Of a stretch of 14,766 nucleotides of DNA, positions 1 through 6,481 are shown piece after piece (position 1 is the first letter of the stretch; each line of letters begins with the position of its first letter). A program made the translations under genes and the position numbers. The notes under the pieces were generated by a model. It ran no database searches. It was not told the DNA's origin and saw nothing but the letters and a program-made list of their open reading frames with translations. Source of the DNA: Firmicutes bacterium UBA3871 (GTDB lineage: Bacteria > Bacillota > Clostridia > Peptostreptococcales > Anaerovoracaceae); NCBI GenBank assembly GCA_002392265.1, contig DGGP01000113.1, positions 1 to 14,766 on the forward strand, in the 5' to 3' direction.

Positions 1-765
1 TGCCTGCCGGAGGAGACAAACCGCCGCATAGTAGACATCATATCCGATGTGAACATGGCTTACTCGGAGCATGCGAGAAGGTACCTCGCAGAATGCGGAC
101 TTCCAAAGGAGCGCACCTTTGTGACAGGTTCACCGATGGCGGAGGTGCTGCACGAAAACCTTGCGGCAATAGAAAAGTCTGATGTTCTTTCAAAACTCGG
201 GCTTACAATGAAAAAGTATATCCTTCTCTCCGCTCATCGCGAAGAGAATATAGATACAGAAAAGAATTTTATGTCGCTCTTTACCGCAATCAACAAGCTT
301 GCGGAAAAGTACGACATGCCGATTCTTTATTCCTGCCATCCGCGTTCAAAGAAGCGCCTGACGGAGAGTGGCTTTACGCTCGACAAGCGCGTGATTCAGC
401 ACGAGCCTCTCGGCTTCCATGACTACAACTGCCTTCAGATGAATGCGTTTGCGGTTGTGTCTGACAGCGGCACTCTGCCTGAAGAAAGTTCTTTCTTCAC
501 GAGCATCGGAAAGGCGTTTCCTGCTGTGTGCATCAGGACTTCAACTGAGCGCCCTGAAGCGCTCGACAAGGCATGCTTTGTTCTTGCGGGAATCGACGAA
601 AAGCAGCTTCTCCAGGCAGTAGAGACTGCGGTAAAAATGAACGAGGCGGGGGATTATGGTATCCCTGTGCCTGATTATATCGAAGAGAATGTATCCACAA
701 AGGTGGTTAAAATAATTCAGAGCTATACCGGAATCGTTGACAGAATGGTGTGGCGAAAATACTAA
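1..765 (+). CDS. UDP-N-acetylglucosamine 2-epimerase family protein, FnlC/CapG-like (5' truncated)
   Basis: The reading frame is open from base 1, so the gene begins outside the window; about 254 C-terminal residues are visible and the ATG at 49 is internal. It is a GT-B-fold, cytoplasmic, non-hydrolysing UDP-HexNAc 2-epimerase. Family motifs seen are the PEE...NR stretch near the left edge, AHREEN (His codon 235-237, aligning with the catalytic His of the HRRE motif in WecB), SCHPRSKKR, and a C-terminal SDSGTLPEESS followed by RTSTERPEA. The SDSGT..EE form, rather than TDSGG.QEE of classical WecB, recalls FnlC/CapG enzymes that finish UDP-N-acetyl-L-fucosamine synthesis. That substrate is inference; plain UDP-GlcNAc/ManNAc epimerisation is the alternative. 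The flippase gene follows 21 nt downstream, probably in the same operon. A WbuB-like transferase, the usual partner of FnlC, lies beyond the ATPase cassette. Confidence 0.88.
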   Translation, partial: CLPEETNRRIVDIISDVNMAYSEHARRYLAECGLPKERTFVTGSPMAEVLHENLAAIEKSDVLSKLGLTMKKYILLSAHREENIDTEKNFMSLFTAINKLAEKYDMPILYSCHPRSKKRLTESGFTLDKRVIQHEPLGFHDYNCLQMNAFAVVSDSGTLPEESSFFTSIGKAFPAVCIRTSTERPEALDKACFVLAGIDEKQLLQAVETAVKMNEAGDYGIPVPDYIEENVSTKVVKIIQSYTGIVDRMVWRKY

Positions 766-786
766 AGGCAAAGAGTAAATACGAAA

Positions 787-2352
787 GTGGAAAATCTGCA
801 AACCGAAAACAATATGCCCAGTAAGGCAGTACAAACCGCAGCAAAGACGGCTATTCTGATGGCCGTTTTGTTGCTGTGCTCAAAATGCATAGGCTTTGTG
901 CGCGAAATGGTTATGGCTGCGTTTTTTGGTACCAGCTATATAACTGACGCCTATGTCATGGCACAGTCCATTCCTAGTATGCTGTTTTTGGGCATATTCG
1001 GTGCTGTGGCTACGGCATATATTCCGCTTTTGTCAGATTATATGGAAAAGGGCTCACAGGAAGAGGGCAATGCGTTTACCAGCCGTGTAATCAACATTCT
1101 TCTTGTCATATCCGCATTGTCGGCTTTGGTAGGCCTTTTTTTCTCTGATAAATTGACTGCATTAATGGCACCGGGCTTTGAGGAAGAAACGGCGATCCTC
1201 ACATCGCGATATCTGAAAATTACATTCATGTATACCGTATTTTCGGCGACCGCAGGCATTTTAGAGGCATACCTTCAATACAAAGGAACCTTCATTCCGC
1301 AGGTCATAATAGGTTATTCGCAGAGTGCTATTCTGATTGTAACAATTATAGTCAGCGCATATACAGACTGTTATTTCCTCGCTTTCGGCCTTTTAATTGC
1401 ATATATCGTGCGCCTCATATTAATGTACGTTATGGCGCGGAAGAAGGGATATCGCTATTCGCTGCACAGAGGCAGCTACGGCAAGGTTTTCAAGCAGATT
1501 ATACCGCTTGCAATTCCTGTTTTCATCGGGCATTGCGGCTATCAGATAAACATGTTTGTCGACAAATATCTCGCTTCGGGATTGATTGAGGGCAGCGTTT
1601 CCGCACTAAACTACGGAAACCTACTGAATGGTATGATTATGACATTGTCGACCTCCGTTTTGAACACGATAATATATCCGAAAATCGCCCAAGCGAGCGC
1701 TTCAGACAGGCGCGACAGCGTAATCGCCATGTCGCAGACAGGTGTAAGCCTTTCTGTTTTGATAGCATTGCCGTTTGCTATGGGCGCAATCGTTTACAGT
1801 GGCGAGATAGTGCAGATAGTCTTTGAAAGAGGTGCATTTGATGTAGCGGCGACGGAGCTTACAACCGGCGCTTACAGGTTCTATTCGGTGGGCATGACAT
1901 TTATGGCACTGAACACATTCCTGACCAGCGTGGCGTATTCGATAAAGGATACTCGCAGGCCGATGTACTTTGCTTTGGTCGGCGTGGTGACGAACATCGC
2001 TGTTAATCTGATGCTGGTCGGCAGCATGCAGCATTGTGGCCTCGCGCTTGCAACAAGCTGTGCGGCTGCGGTGAATTCGGTGCTTCTTTATGTAGGCTTG
2101 CGGCATTTTCATGGCATCGATGTAGTGCCTAGCTGGAGCAAAATGGTGAAAATCGCACTTGCTTCGGCCGTCTCTGTCGGAGTGTCGTACCTGTGCTATC
2201 GCGGTCTTGTCGCGGCAGTCTGGATGCCGAGAATGGTATACCTCGGCCTTGCGGTAATCATTGCCGTTGGAATTTATCCGTCGCTGCTGAAGGTATTCAA
2301 AATTGAGGAGCTCAGCATCCTGACTTCAGTATTGCGCCGCAGAACCCGGTAG
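787..2352 (+). CDS. MurJ/MviN-family lipid-linked oligosaccharide flippase
   Basis: This is a 521-residue polytopic membrane protein of the MOP superfamily, about the usual length for MurJ (roughly 500-520). The N-terminal signature aligns with MurJ: GFVREMVMAAFFG near residues 36-48, TDAY at 53-56, and IPSMLFLGIFGAV followed by YIPLLSDYM. Hydrophobic segments continue to the C-terminus. The Arg and Asp of GFVRE and TDAY are kept, but the Arg-rich LPNLLRR segment of E. coli MurJ is replaced by IPSMLFLG. Together with its place in a polysaccharide locus, this suggests a Wzx-like role flipping undecaprenyl-linked EPS units rather than, or as well as, lipid II; that role is inference. The start is GTG at 787 with only a weak upstream AAGAG. 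An ATG at 814 would shorten the protein by nine residues. It is probably co-transcribed with the epimerase. Confidence 0.88.
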   Translation: MENLQTENNMPSKAVQTAAKTAILMAVLLLCSKCIGFVREMVMAAFFGTSYITDAYVMAQSIPSMLFLGIFGAVATAYIPLLSDYMEKGSQEEGNAFTSRVINILLVISALSALVGLFFSDKLTALMAPGFEEETAILTSRYLKITFMYTVFSATAGILEAYLQYKGTFIPQVIIGYSQSAILIVTIIVSAYTDCYFLAFGLLIAYIVRLILMYVMARKKGYRYSLHRGSYGKVFKQIIPLAIPVFIGHCGYQINMFVDKYLASGLIEGSVSALNYGNLLNGMIMTLSTSVLNTIIYPKIAQASASDRRDSVIAMSQTGVSLSVLIALPFAMGAIVYSGEIVQIVFERGAFDVAATELTTGAYRFYSVGMTFMALNTFLTSVAYSIKDTRRPMYFALVGVVTNIAVNLMLVGSMQHCGLALATSCAAAVNSVLLYVGLRHFHGIDVVPSWSKMVKIALASAVSVGVSYLCYRGLVAAVWMPRMVYLGLAVIIAVGIYPSLLKVFKIEELSILTSVLRRRTR

Positions 2353-2389
2353 TACCAAGGTGGAGCGAAATCTTGCAGACTCACGTGCC

Positions 2390-2421
2390 GACCAAAATGA
2401 CATCCGATTGCATTTTTGGTC
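2390..2421. repeat. Imperfect inverted repeat downstream of the flippase gene
   Basis: Arms GACCAAAATG (2390-2399) and CATTTTTGGTC (2411-2421) pair with one bulged base around an 11-nt loop. It lies 38 nt after the flippase stop codon. No T-tract follows, so a simple intrinsic terminator is not clear. The CCAAAA...TTTTTGG core loosely resembles the arms of the three cassette repeats, so it may be a diverged relative. Otherwise 2353-2487 shows nothing supportable as a gene. Confidence 0.5.
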
Positions 2422-2487
2422 GAAACCAAGCTTAAACGCAGTAAAGGAGCGGATTAGAAAAGCGACTGCTTCGCAAAATAAGAGAGG

Positions 2488-2533
2488 GGGATTCCTTCCA
2501 AAACTCAAATTTTTAACGACATTTGGAAAGAAT
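2488..2533. repeat. Cassette palindromic repeat A
   Basis: Twelve-nt arms ATTCCTTCCAAA (2491-2502) and TTTGGAAAGAAT (2522-2533) pair with one mismatch around a 19-nt spacer. Bases 2488-2530 match repeat C at 40 of 43 positions, and all three differences are transitions. It ends directly before the TTGACT -35 element of the cassette promoter, so it could also act as an operator. Confidence 0.85.
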
Positions 2534-2534
2534 C

Positions 2535-2563
2535 TTGACTTTAAATGCGGCCACGTATAAAAT
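2535..2563 (+). promoter_or_regulatory. Predicted promoter of the ATPase gene
   Basis: TTGACT at 2535-2540 and TAAAAT at 2558-2563 are separated by 17 nt, close to the sigma-A consensus. The predicted transcript would begin near 2570, giving a leader of about 60 nt that starts at AGGAGG and contains hairpin B. The promoter lies between repeats A and B, so the ATPase gene would not depend on the polysaccharide operon. Confidence 0.65.
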
Positions 2564-2569
2564 AAATTC

Positions 2570-2616
2570 GAGGAGGAAACTTTCCAAAACTCGAATTTTT
2601 TATTAGATTTGGAAAG
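2570..2616. repeat. Cassette palindromic repeat B with AGGAGG leader
   Basis: Nine-nt perfect arms CTTTCCAAA (2580-2588) and TTTGGAAAG (2608-2616) enclose a 19-nt spacer, the same architecture and length as repeats A and C. A consensus AGGAGG lies at 2571-2576, just upstream. In the leader RNA the hairpin would sit between AGGAGG and the ATG at 2629; folding would reduce their separation from 52 nt to about 15 unpaired nt. The GGAAAG of the right arm is the only other ribosome-binding-like site near the start. Confidence 0.8.
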
Positions 2617-2628
2617 AATGCTACCGAT

Positions 2629-4068
2629 ATGATAGGCAGAGTTGAAGAGAAAAAATACCTACAATCGCTCGTAAATGAAGGAGAGTCCCAATTTGTTGCC
2701 GTGTTTGGACGGCGCAGAGTCGGCAAGACTTATCTGGTCAGAGAAAGCTTTGACTACAAGTTTACCTTTCAGCATACGGGTTTAAGCAACGATGACATAA
2801 AGGCAAAGGACCGCAAAAGTGCGCAGCTTGATAAATTTACAGAGTCATTGGAAGCGGCGGGCTATTTTGCAGAAAAAAAGCCGACTTCTTGGGCGGAGGC
2901 TTTTACCGGTCTAAAGTCGATTATTGAAAAATCTAAAGAAAAAAAGAAAGTGATTTTTATAGACGAGCTTTCTTGGATGGACACCAAAAGTAGCGGACTT
3001 ATCTCGGCGCTTGAAAGCTTTTGGAACGGTTGGGTGACATCCCGTAAGGAAAAAGATGTGGTCCTCATTGTATGCGCATCGGCAACATATTGGATGATGG
3101 ATAATATCGTTAATTCCAAAGGCGGCCTACACAACAGGCTGACCGGGCAGATTCACCTAAAGCCTTTCACTCTGAGAGAGTGCGAAGAGTACCTAAAAGA
3201 GAGAAGAATTCTATTTAGCAGACACCAGATATTGCAATGCTACATGATACTTGGCGGAGTTCCGTATTATTGGAGCTTGCTTAAAAAAGGCAAAAGCCTG
3301 CCTCAAAATATCGATAGCCTTTTCTTTGAAGAGGGCGCGCCGCTTAGGAGCGAATATAACAATTTATACCGAGCGCTGTTTAACAAGCCGGAAGAATATA
3401 TAAAAATAATCGAGGCTCTGAGCTCAGTAAATATGGGCATCAGCAGAGATGACATATGTAAAAAGACGCGCCTGGCCAGTTCCGGCAGCTTGACGCGAAA
3501 ACTCGAAGAGCTTGAAAACTGTGGCTTTATACGGAAATATGTTCCTTTTGGATACAAAACAAAGAACGCTCTTTATCAGCTTATAGACAACTATACGTTG
3601 TTCTATCAGAGATTTGTAAAAAACAATGCACATGTTGAAAAGTACTGGACGGAGCGCGCCAACTCTCCTGAGGTGAGAGCCTGGAGCGGTGTAGCCTTTG
3701 AAAGAGTGTGTCTGGAGCATACGATGCAGATAAAGTCGGCACTCGGCATCGCAGGTGTACAAACAGAAGTCAGCACTTGGCGGTGCGAAGCCAATTCCGA
3801 AAAAGGAGTTCAGGGGTCACAAATCGACTTAGTTATATCGCGCAAAGATCAAGTGATAAATATTTGCGAAATGAAATATTCCGAGACGGATTTTACCCCG
3901 GATTCAGCGTTTGATAAAGCAATGCGCAGAAAAATTGAGGACTTCCAAAAGGTGACGGGAACGAAGTTTGCCATCCACGCAACATTGATAACAACATACG
4001 ATGCCGTGGAAAACCCTTACACCGGAAACCTTCAGTCAATCGTGACAGGCGAGGAGCTTTTTGTTTAG
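2629..4068 (+). CDS. AAA ATPase with C-terminal DUF234 (PD-(D/E)XK nuclease-like) domain
   Basis: This is a 479-residue protein of the archaeal-type ATPase_2 plus DUF234 family. The N-terminal ATPase has Walker A GRRRVGKT at 27-34, Walker B VIFIDEL at 108-114 with Asp112-Glu113, and a sensor-1-like strand at 145-152. A winged-helix-like segment follows at about 262-305. The C-terminal domain carries a PD-(D/E)XK pattern: Glu358 in the AFERV helix, Asp400 in SQIDLVI and Glu414-x-Lys416 in ICEMKYS. No signal peptide or membrane segment is seen, so it should act in the cytoplasm on nucleic acid. The function of this family is unknown to me; NTP-dependent DNA cleavage or recombination at the flanking palindromes is inference. 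The ATG at 2629 is the only usable start, because the frame upstream is open to about 2566 without ATG, GTG or TTG. Base composition differs from neighbouring genes, suggesting acquisition. Confidence 0.9.
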   Translation: MIGRVEEKKYLQSLVNEGESQFVAVFGRRRVGKTYLVRESFDYKFTFQHTGLSNDDIKAKDRKSAQLDKFTESLEAAGYFAEKKPTSWAEAFTGLKSIIEKSKEKKKVIFIDELSWMDTKSSGLISALESFWNGWVTSRKEKDVVLIVCASATYWMMDNIVNSKGGLHNRLTGQIHLKPFTLRECEEYLKERRILFSRHQILQCYMILGGVPYYWSLLKKGKSLPQNIDSLFFEEGAPLRSEYNNLYRALFNKPEEYIKIIEALSSVNMGISRDDICKKTRLASSGSLTRKLEELENCGFIRKYVPFGYKTKNALYQLIDNYTLFYQRFVKNNAHVEKYWTERANSPEVRAWSGVAFERVCLEHTMQIKSALGIAGVQTEVSTWRCEANSEKGVQGSQIDLVISRKDQVINICEMKYSETDFTPDSAFDKAMRRKIEDFQKVTGTKFAIHATLITTYDAVENPYTGNLQSIVTGEELFV

Positions 4069-4075
4069 TGCGAAA

Positions 4076-4130
4076 GGGATTTTTTCCAAAACTCAAGTTT
4101 TTAACGACATTTGGAAAGTTTCCTTCTCTG
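4076..4130. repeat. Cassette palindromic repeat C
   Basis: Eight-nt perfect arms TTTCCAAA (4083-4090) and TTTGGAAA (4110-4117) enclose a 19-nt spacer that matches repeat A except for one base. It begins 8 nt after the ATPase stop codon. Beyond the palindrome its right flank is unlike that of A and is instead the inverse of the left flank of B. The pyrimidine-rich stretch after the stem could give weak termination. It ends 19 nt before the glycosyltransferase start codon. Confidence 0.85.
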
Positions 4131-4148
4131 AGATAACCTTTAAACCCC

Positions 4149-5432
4149 ATGAAAATCCTAGTAATCTGCCAATACTACAAACCGGAACCGTTCCGCATAT
4201 CTGATATATGCGAAGAGATGGTGCGCCGCGGCCACGAAGTGACCGTGCTGACGGGAGTGCCGAACTACCCGATGGGTAGGATTTACGAAGGCTACCGACA
4301 CGGCGAGCACCGTCGCGAGACTGTGCAAGGCGTGGAAGTCCGCCGCTGCTTCACTATCGGCAGGCGGCGTGGTGCCATCTGGCGCTTCTTGAACTATTAC
4401 AGCTTCGCAATTTCGTCAAAGTGTGCAGCCGCAAGACCCGGTTTTGGGCCGGCAAGCGGTGGCGATTTTGACGTGGTTCTGGTGAACCAGCTGTCCCCGG
4501 TGATGATGGCTTCCGCGGGGGTGAAGTACGCGAAGGGGCACAATGTGCCACTTGCAATGTACTGCCTCGACCTCTGGCCGGAGAGCTTATGCGCCGGAGG
4601 CATTCGCAAGGGCTCGGCGGTATACCGCCTGTTCCACCGCATTTCGGGAAGGATTTATCGCGCATGCGACCGCATTCTCATGACCTCACGCGGCTTTGAA
4701 AAATATCTGACGGAAGAGTTCGGCATCGCACCGGAGAAACTCGGGTACCTGCCGCAGTACGCGGAAGAGCTGTTCAGCGAAACGTCCAATGAAAAGGACG
4801 GGAAAAAAGCGGGCGAGCATGACAGAACGGGGGATGGTGTAAATGGCGATGGCAATAGTAACGGCTGTAGCTGCAACAGCATAAATCTGGTTTTCGCCGG
4901 AAACATCGGAGCAGCCCAGAGAGTAGATTTGATAATTCGTGCAGCAGCAATTCTGAAAGACGCGCGCGTACATTGGCACATTGTTGGTGACGGGTCCGAG
5001 CTGGAAGCTTGCCGCAAGCTGGCGTTAGAGCTCGGTGCAGAGTCCGTAACTTTCCACGGGCGGCATCCTGTGGAGGAGATGCCGAAATTCTACGGGCTGG
5101 CGGATGCTATGCTGCTTACACTTGATGATGACGAGGTTATTTCGTATACGCTGCCCGGCAAGATCCAGTCCTATATGGCGGCAGGGAAGCCTGTGATCGC
5201 TTCGGCAAACGGTGAAACGCCGCGCGTAATCGCAGATGCGGAATGCGGAATCTGTGCGCCGGCGGGCTCGGCAAAAGCCCTCGCGGAAGCCGTGCAGACC
5301 TTCGCTTCCATGTCCGAAGAGCAGCGCTGCGAAATGGCGCAAAACTCTGCCTCATACTACGCAGCCCACTTCCGCCGCGAAATCTTTATGGATAAACTTG
5401 AAACGGAATTAATGGAATGGAAAAAGTTCTGA
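4149..5432 (+). CDS. Glycosyltransferase family 4, WbuB-like
   Basis: This is a 427-residue GT-B glycosyltransferase. The N-terminal donor-independent lobe begins QYYKPEPFRISDICEEM and continues RGHEVTVLTGVPNYPMGRIYEGY, the hallmark of WbuB-like GT4 enzymes; WbuB proteins are linked to N-acetyl-L-fucosamine transfer in enterobacterial O-antigens. The C-terminal lobe has FAGNIG (249-254), HIVGDGSE, and a nucleotide-sugar-binding TLPGKIQSYMAAGKPVIAS near 334-352. Between the lobes, residues 212-244 form a low-complexity Gly/Asp/Asn/Ser-rich insert absent from the usual family layout. The enzyme should act at the inner face of the membrane, adding the second sugar to the lipid carrier; the donor is inference. 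No good Shine-Dalgarno site is seen before the ATG, which lies only 19 nt after repeat C, so the cassette may have replaced the native leader. Its end overlaps the next gene by 16 nt. Confidence 0.88.
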   Translation: MKILVICQYYKPEPFRISDICEEMVRRGHEVTVLTGVPNYPMGRIYEGYRHGEHRRETVQGVEVRRCFTIGRRRGAIWRFLNYYSFAISSKCAAARPGFGPASGGDFDVVLVNQLSPVMMASAGVKYAKGHNVPLAMYCLDLWPESLCAGGIRKGSAVYRLFHRISGRIYRACDRILMTSRGFEKYLTEEFGIAPEKLGYLPQYAEELFSETSNEKDGKKAGEHDRTGDGVNGDGNSNGCSCNSINLVFAGNIGAAQRVDLIIRAAAILKDARVHWHIVGDGSELEACRKLALELGAESVTFHGRHPVEEMPKFYGLADAMLLTLDDDEVISYTLPGKIQSYMAAGKPVIASANGETPRVIADAECGICAPAGSAKALAEAVQTFASMSEEQRCEMAQNSASYYAAHFRREIFMDKLETELMEWKKF

Positions 5433-6421
5433 TTACCGGTATAACCGGGCACAGCGGACAGTATTTTCTGGATGAGCTGATTGCGGCGTTCCCTAAGGGT
5501 GTCAGCATCAGGGCGCTTGTCCGCAAGACGTCTAACCGCGCAAAGCTTGAAAAGTTAATAGAAATGGGCAGGGATGTCGAGATTTTCGAGGGCGATTTAG
5601 CCGACCCGGCATCGCTTGACGAGATGACATGCGGGATGGATATGGTGTTTCACATTGCGGGTGTCGGTTCGTCGCTGGGGCTCGTGCGCGCGGCGCTGCC
5701 AAACGGTGTGAAGCGCTTTGCGCTGGTGCACACCACCGGCATCTATTCGAAATACAAGGCCGCGGGCGAGGGCTATCGCAGGACAGAGGCGGAGATTCGC
5801 AGGCTGATAGCTGAGGAAAATAGGAAACTTGCAGATTCTATCGATTTTGACGATAAAATAGAAAAGCGGACGAACAACAACGTCAATGATAATAATCTTG
5901 TCACCGAAAAGATAGATTTAACGATTCTGCGTCCAACTATGATTTACGGCAGCCTGGACGATGAGAACATGGTTAAGTTTATCAAGATGACCGACAAACT
6001 ACGTTTTTTTCCTATGGTAAGCGGCGGCAGGTTCGCACTTCAGCCTGTGCACCAGCAGGATCTCGGCAGGGCATACCTGCAGGTACTGAACATGATTCTC
6101 AGTGGAAATGTTGAAATGGGAGACCGTGAATACATTCTGTCAGGCGGCACTGTAATTGATCTGATAGACATAATGAAGCTGATTAGCGAGTACCTCGGAA
6201 AGAAAACCACATTCTTTAGCGTACCGTTCGGTATAGCGTACGTCGGGGCGTGGGGCGTGTACCTTGTCTCGCTTGGGAAAGCGGATTATCGTGAGAAAGT
6301 ACAGCGACTGGTGGAGCCGAGAAATTATCCGCACGATGAGGCAACCCGCGACTTCGGCTACAATCCGATGCCATTCAACGAGGGCCTCCGCCGCGAGGTC
6401 GCTCTTTACAAAAATCGATAG
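5417..6421 (+). CDS. NAD-dependent epimerase/dehydratase (extended SDR family)
   Basis: This is a 334-residue cytoplasmic SDR protein. The N-terminal Rossmann motif TGITGHSG lies at residues 7-14, the acidic EGDLAD at 58-63, the strand DMVFHIAG at 75-82 and the substrate-region motif LRPTMIYG at 171-178. Where the catalytic Tyr-x-x-x-Lys is expected, after HTTGIYSKYK, the sequence is YRRTE (Tyr120, Glu124). The Lys therefore looks replaced by Glu, unless Tyr110-Lys114 serves instead. Residues about 139-164 are an Asn/Asp/Lys-rich insert before the LRPTMIYG strand, an odd parallel to the insert in the preceding glycosyltransferase. It starts inside the end of that gene (16-nt overlap), which suggests translational coupling. 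Genes of this type sit beside WbuB-like and priming transferases in polysaccharide loci; the product sugar cannot be named from the sequence. Confidence 0.85.
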   Translation: MEKVLITGITGHSGQYFLDELIAAFPKGVSIRALVRKTSNRAKLEKLIEMGRDVEIFEGDLADPASLDEMTCGMDMVFHIAGVGSSLGLVRAALPNGVKRFALVHTTGIYSKYKAAGEGYRRTEAEIRRLIAEENRKLADSIDFDDKIEKRTNNNVNDNNLVTEKIDLTILRPTMIYGSLDDENMVKFIKMTDKLRFFPMVSGGRFALQPVHQQDLGRAYLQVLNMILSGNVEMGDREYILSGGTVIDLIDIMKLISEYLGKKTTFFSVPFGIAYVGAWGVYLVSLGKADYREKVQRLVEPRNYPHDEATRDFGYNPMPFNEGLRREVALYKNR

Positions 6422-6481
6422 AGTTACGGTCTGAGGAGTCAACACTGCCCCCCAGGCCATAAGGCGAAAAAACGGCGAAAT

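Larger units (their letters stand above)
2488..4130 (+). mobile_element. Putative ATPase-nuclease cassette bounded by palindromic repeats
   Basis: The segment contains, in order, palindromic repeat A (2488-2533), a promoter (2535-2563), repeat B (2570-2616), one ORF (2629-4068) and repeat C (4076-4130). Repeats A and C are 43-nt direct repeats with 40 identical positions. The left flank and arm of B (2570-2588) and the right arm and flank of C (4110-4128) form a 19-nt inverted repeat with one mismatch. The segment is visibly AT-richer than the glycosyltransferase gene that follows, and it separates polysaccharide genes that look functionally linked. No transposase or recombinase is recognisable apart from the nuclease-like domain of the ORF. 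Mobility is inference; domestication or a regulatory role for the repeats is the alternative. Confidence 0.45.

Noticed and set aside
1702..2112. A 136-codon - strand ORF inside the flippase gene
   Set aside because: Antisense shadow of a conserved MurJ-family coding region, with no start signals.
2360..2560. A 66-codon + strand ORF starting at GTG between the flippase and ATPase genes
   Set aside because: No ribosome-binding site, highly basic low-information sequence, and it runs through repeat A and the predicted ATPase promoter.
2488..4130. The three palindromic repeats read as a CRISPR array
   Set aside because: Only three copies, irregular spacing including a whole gene, internal palindromic arms with a fixed spacer, and no cas genes nearby.
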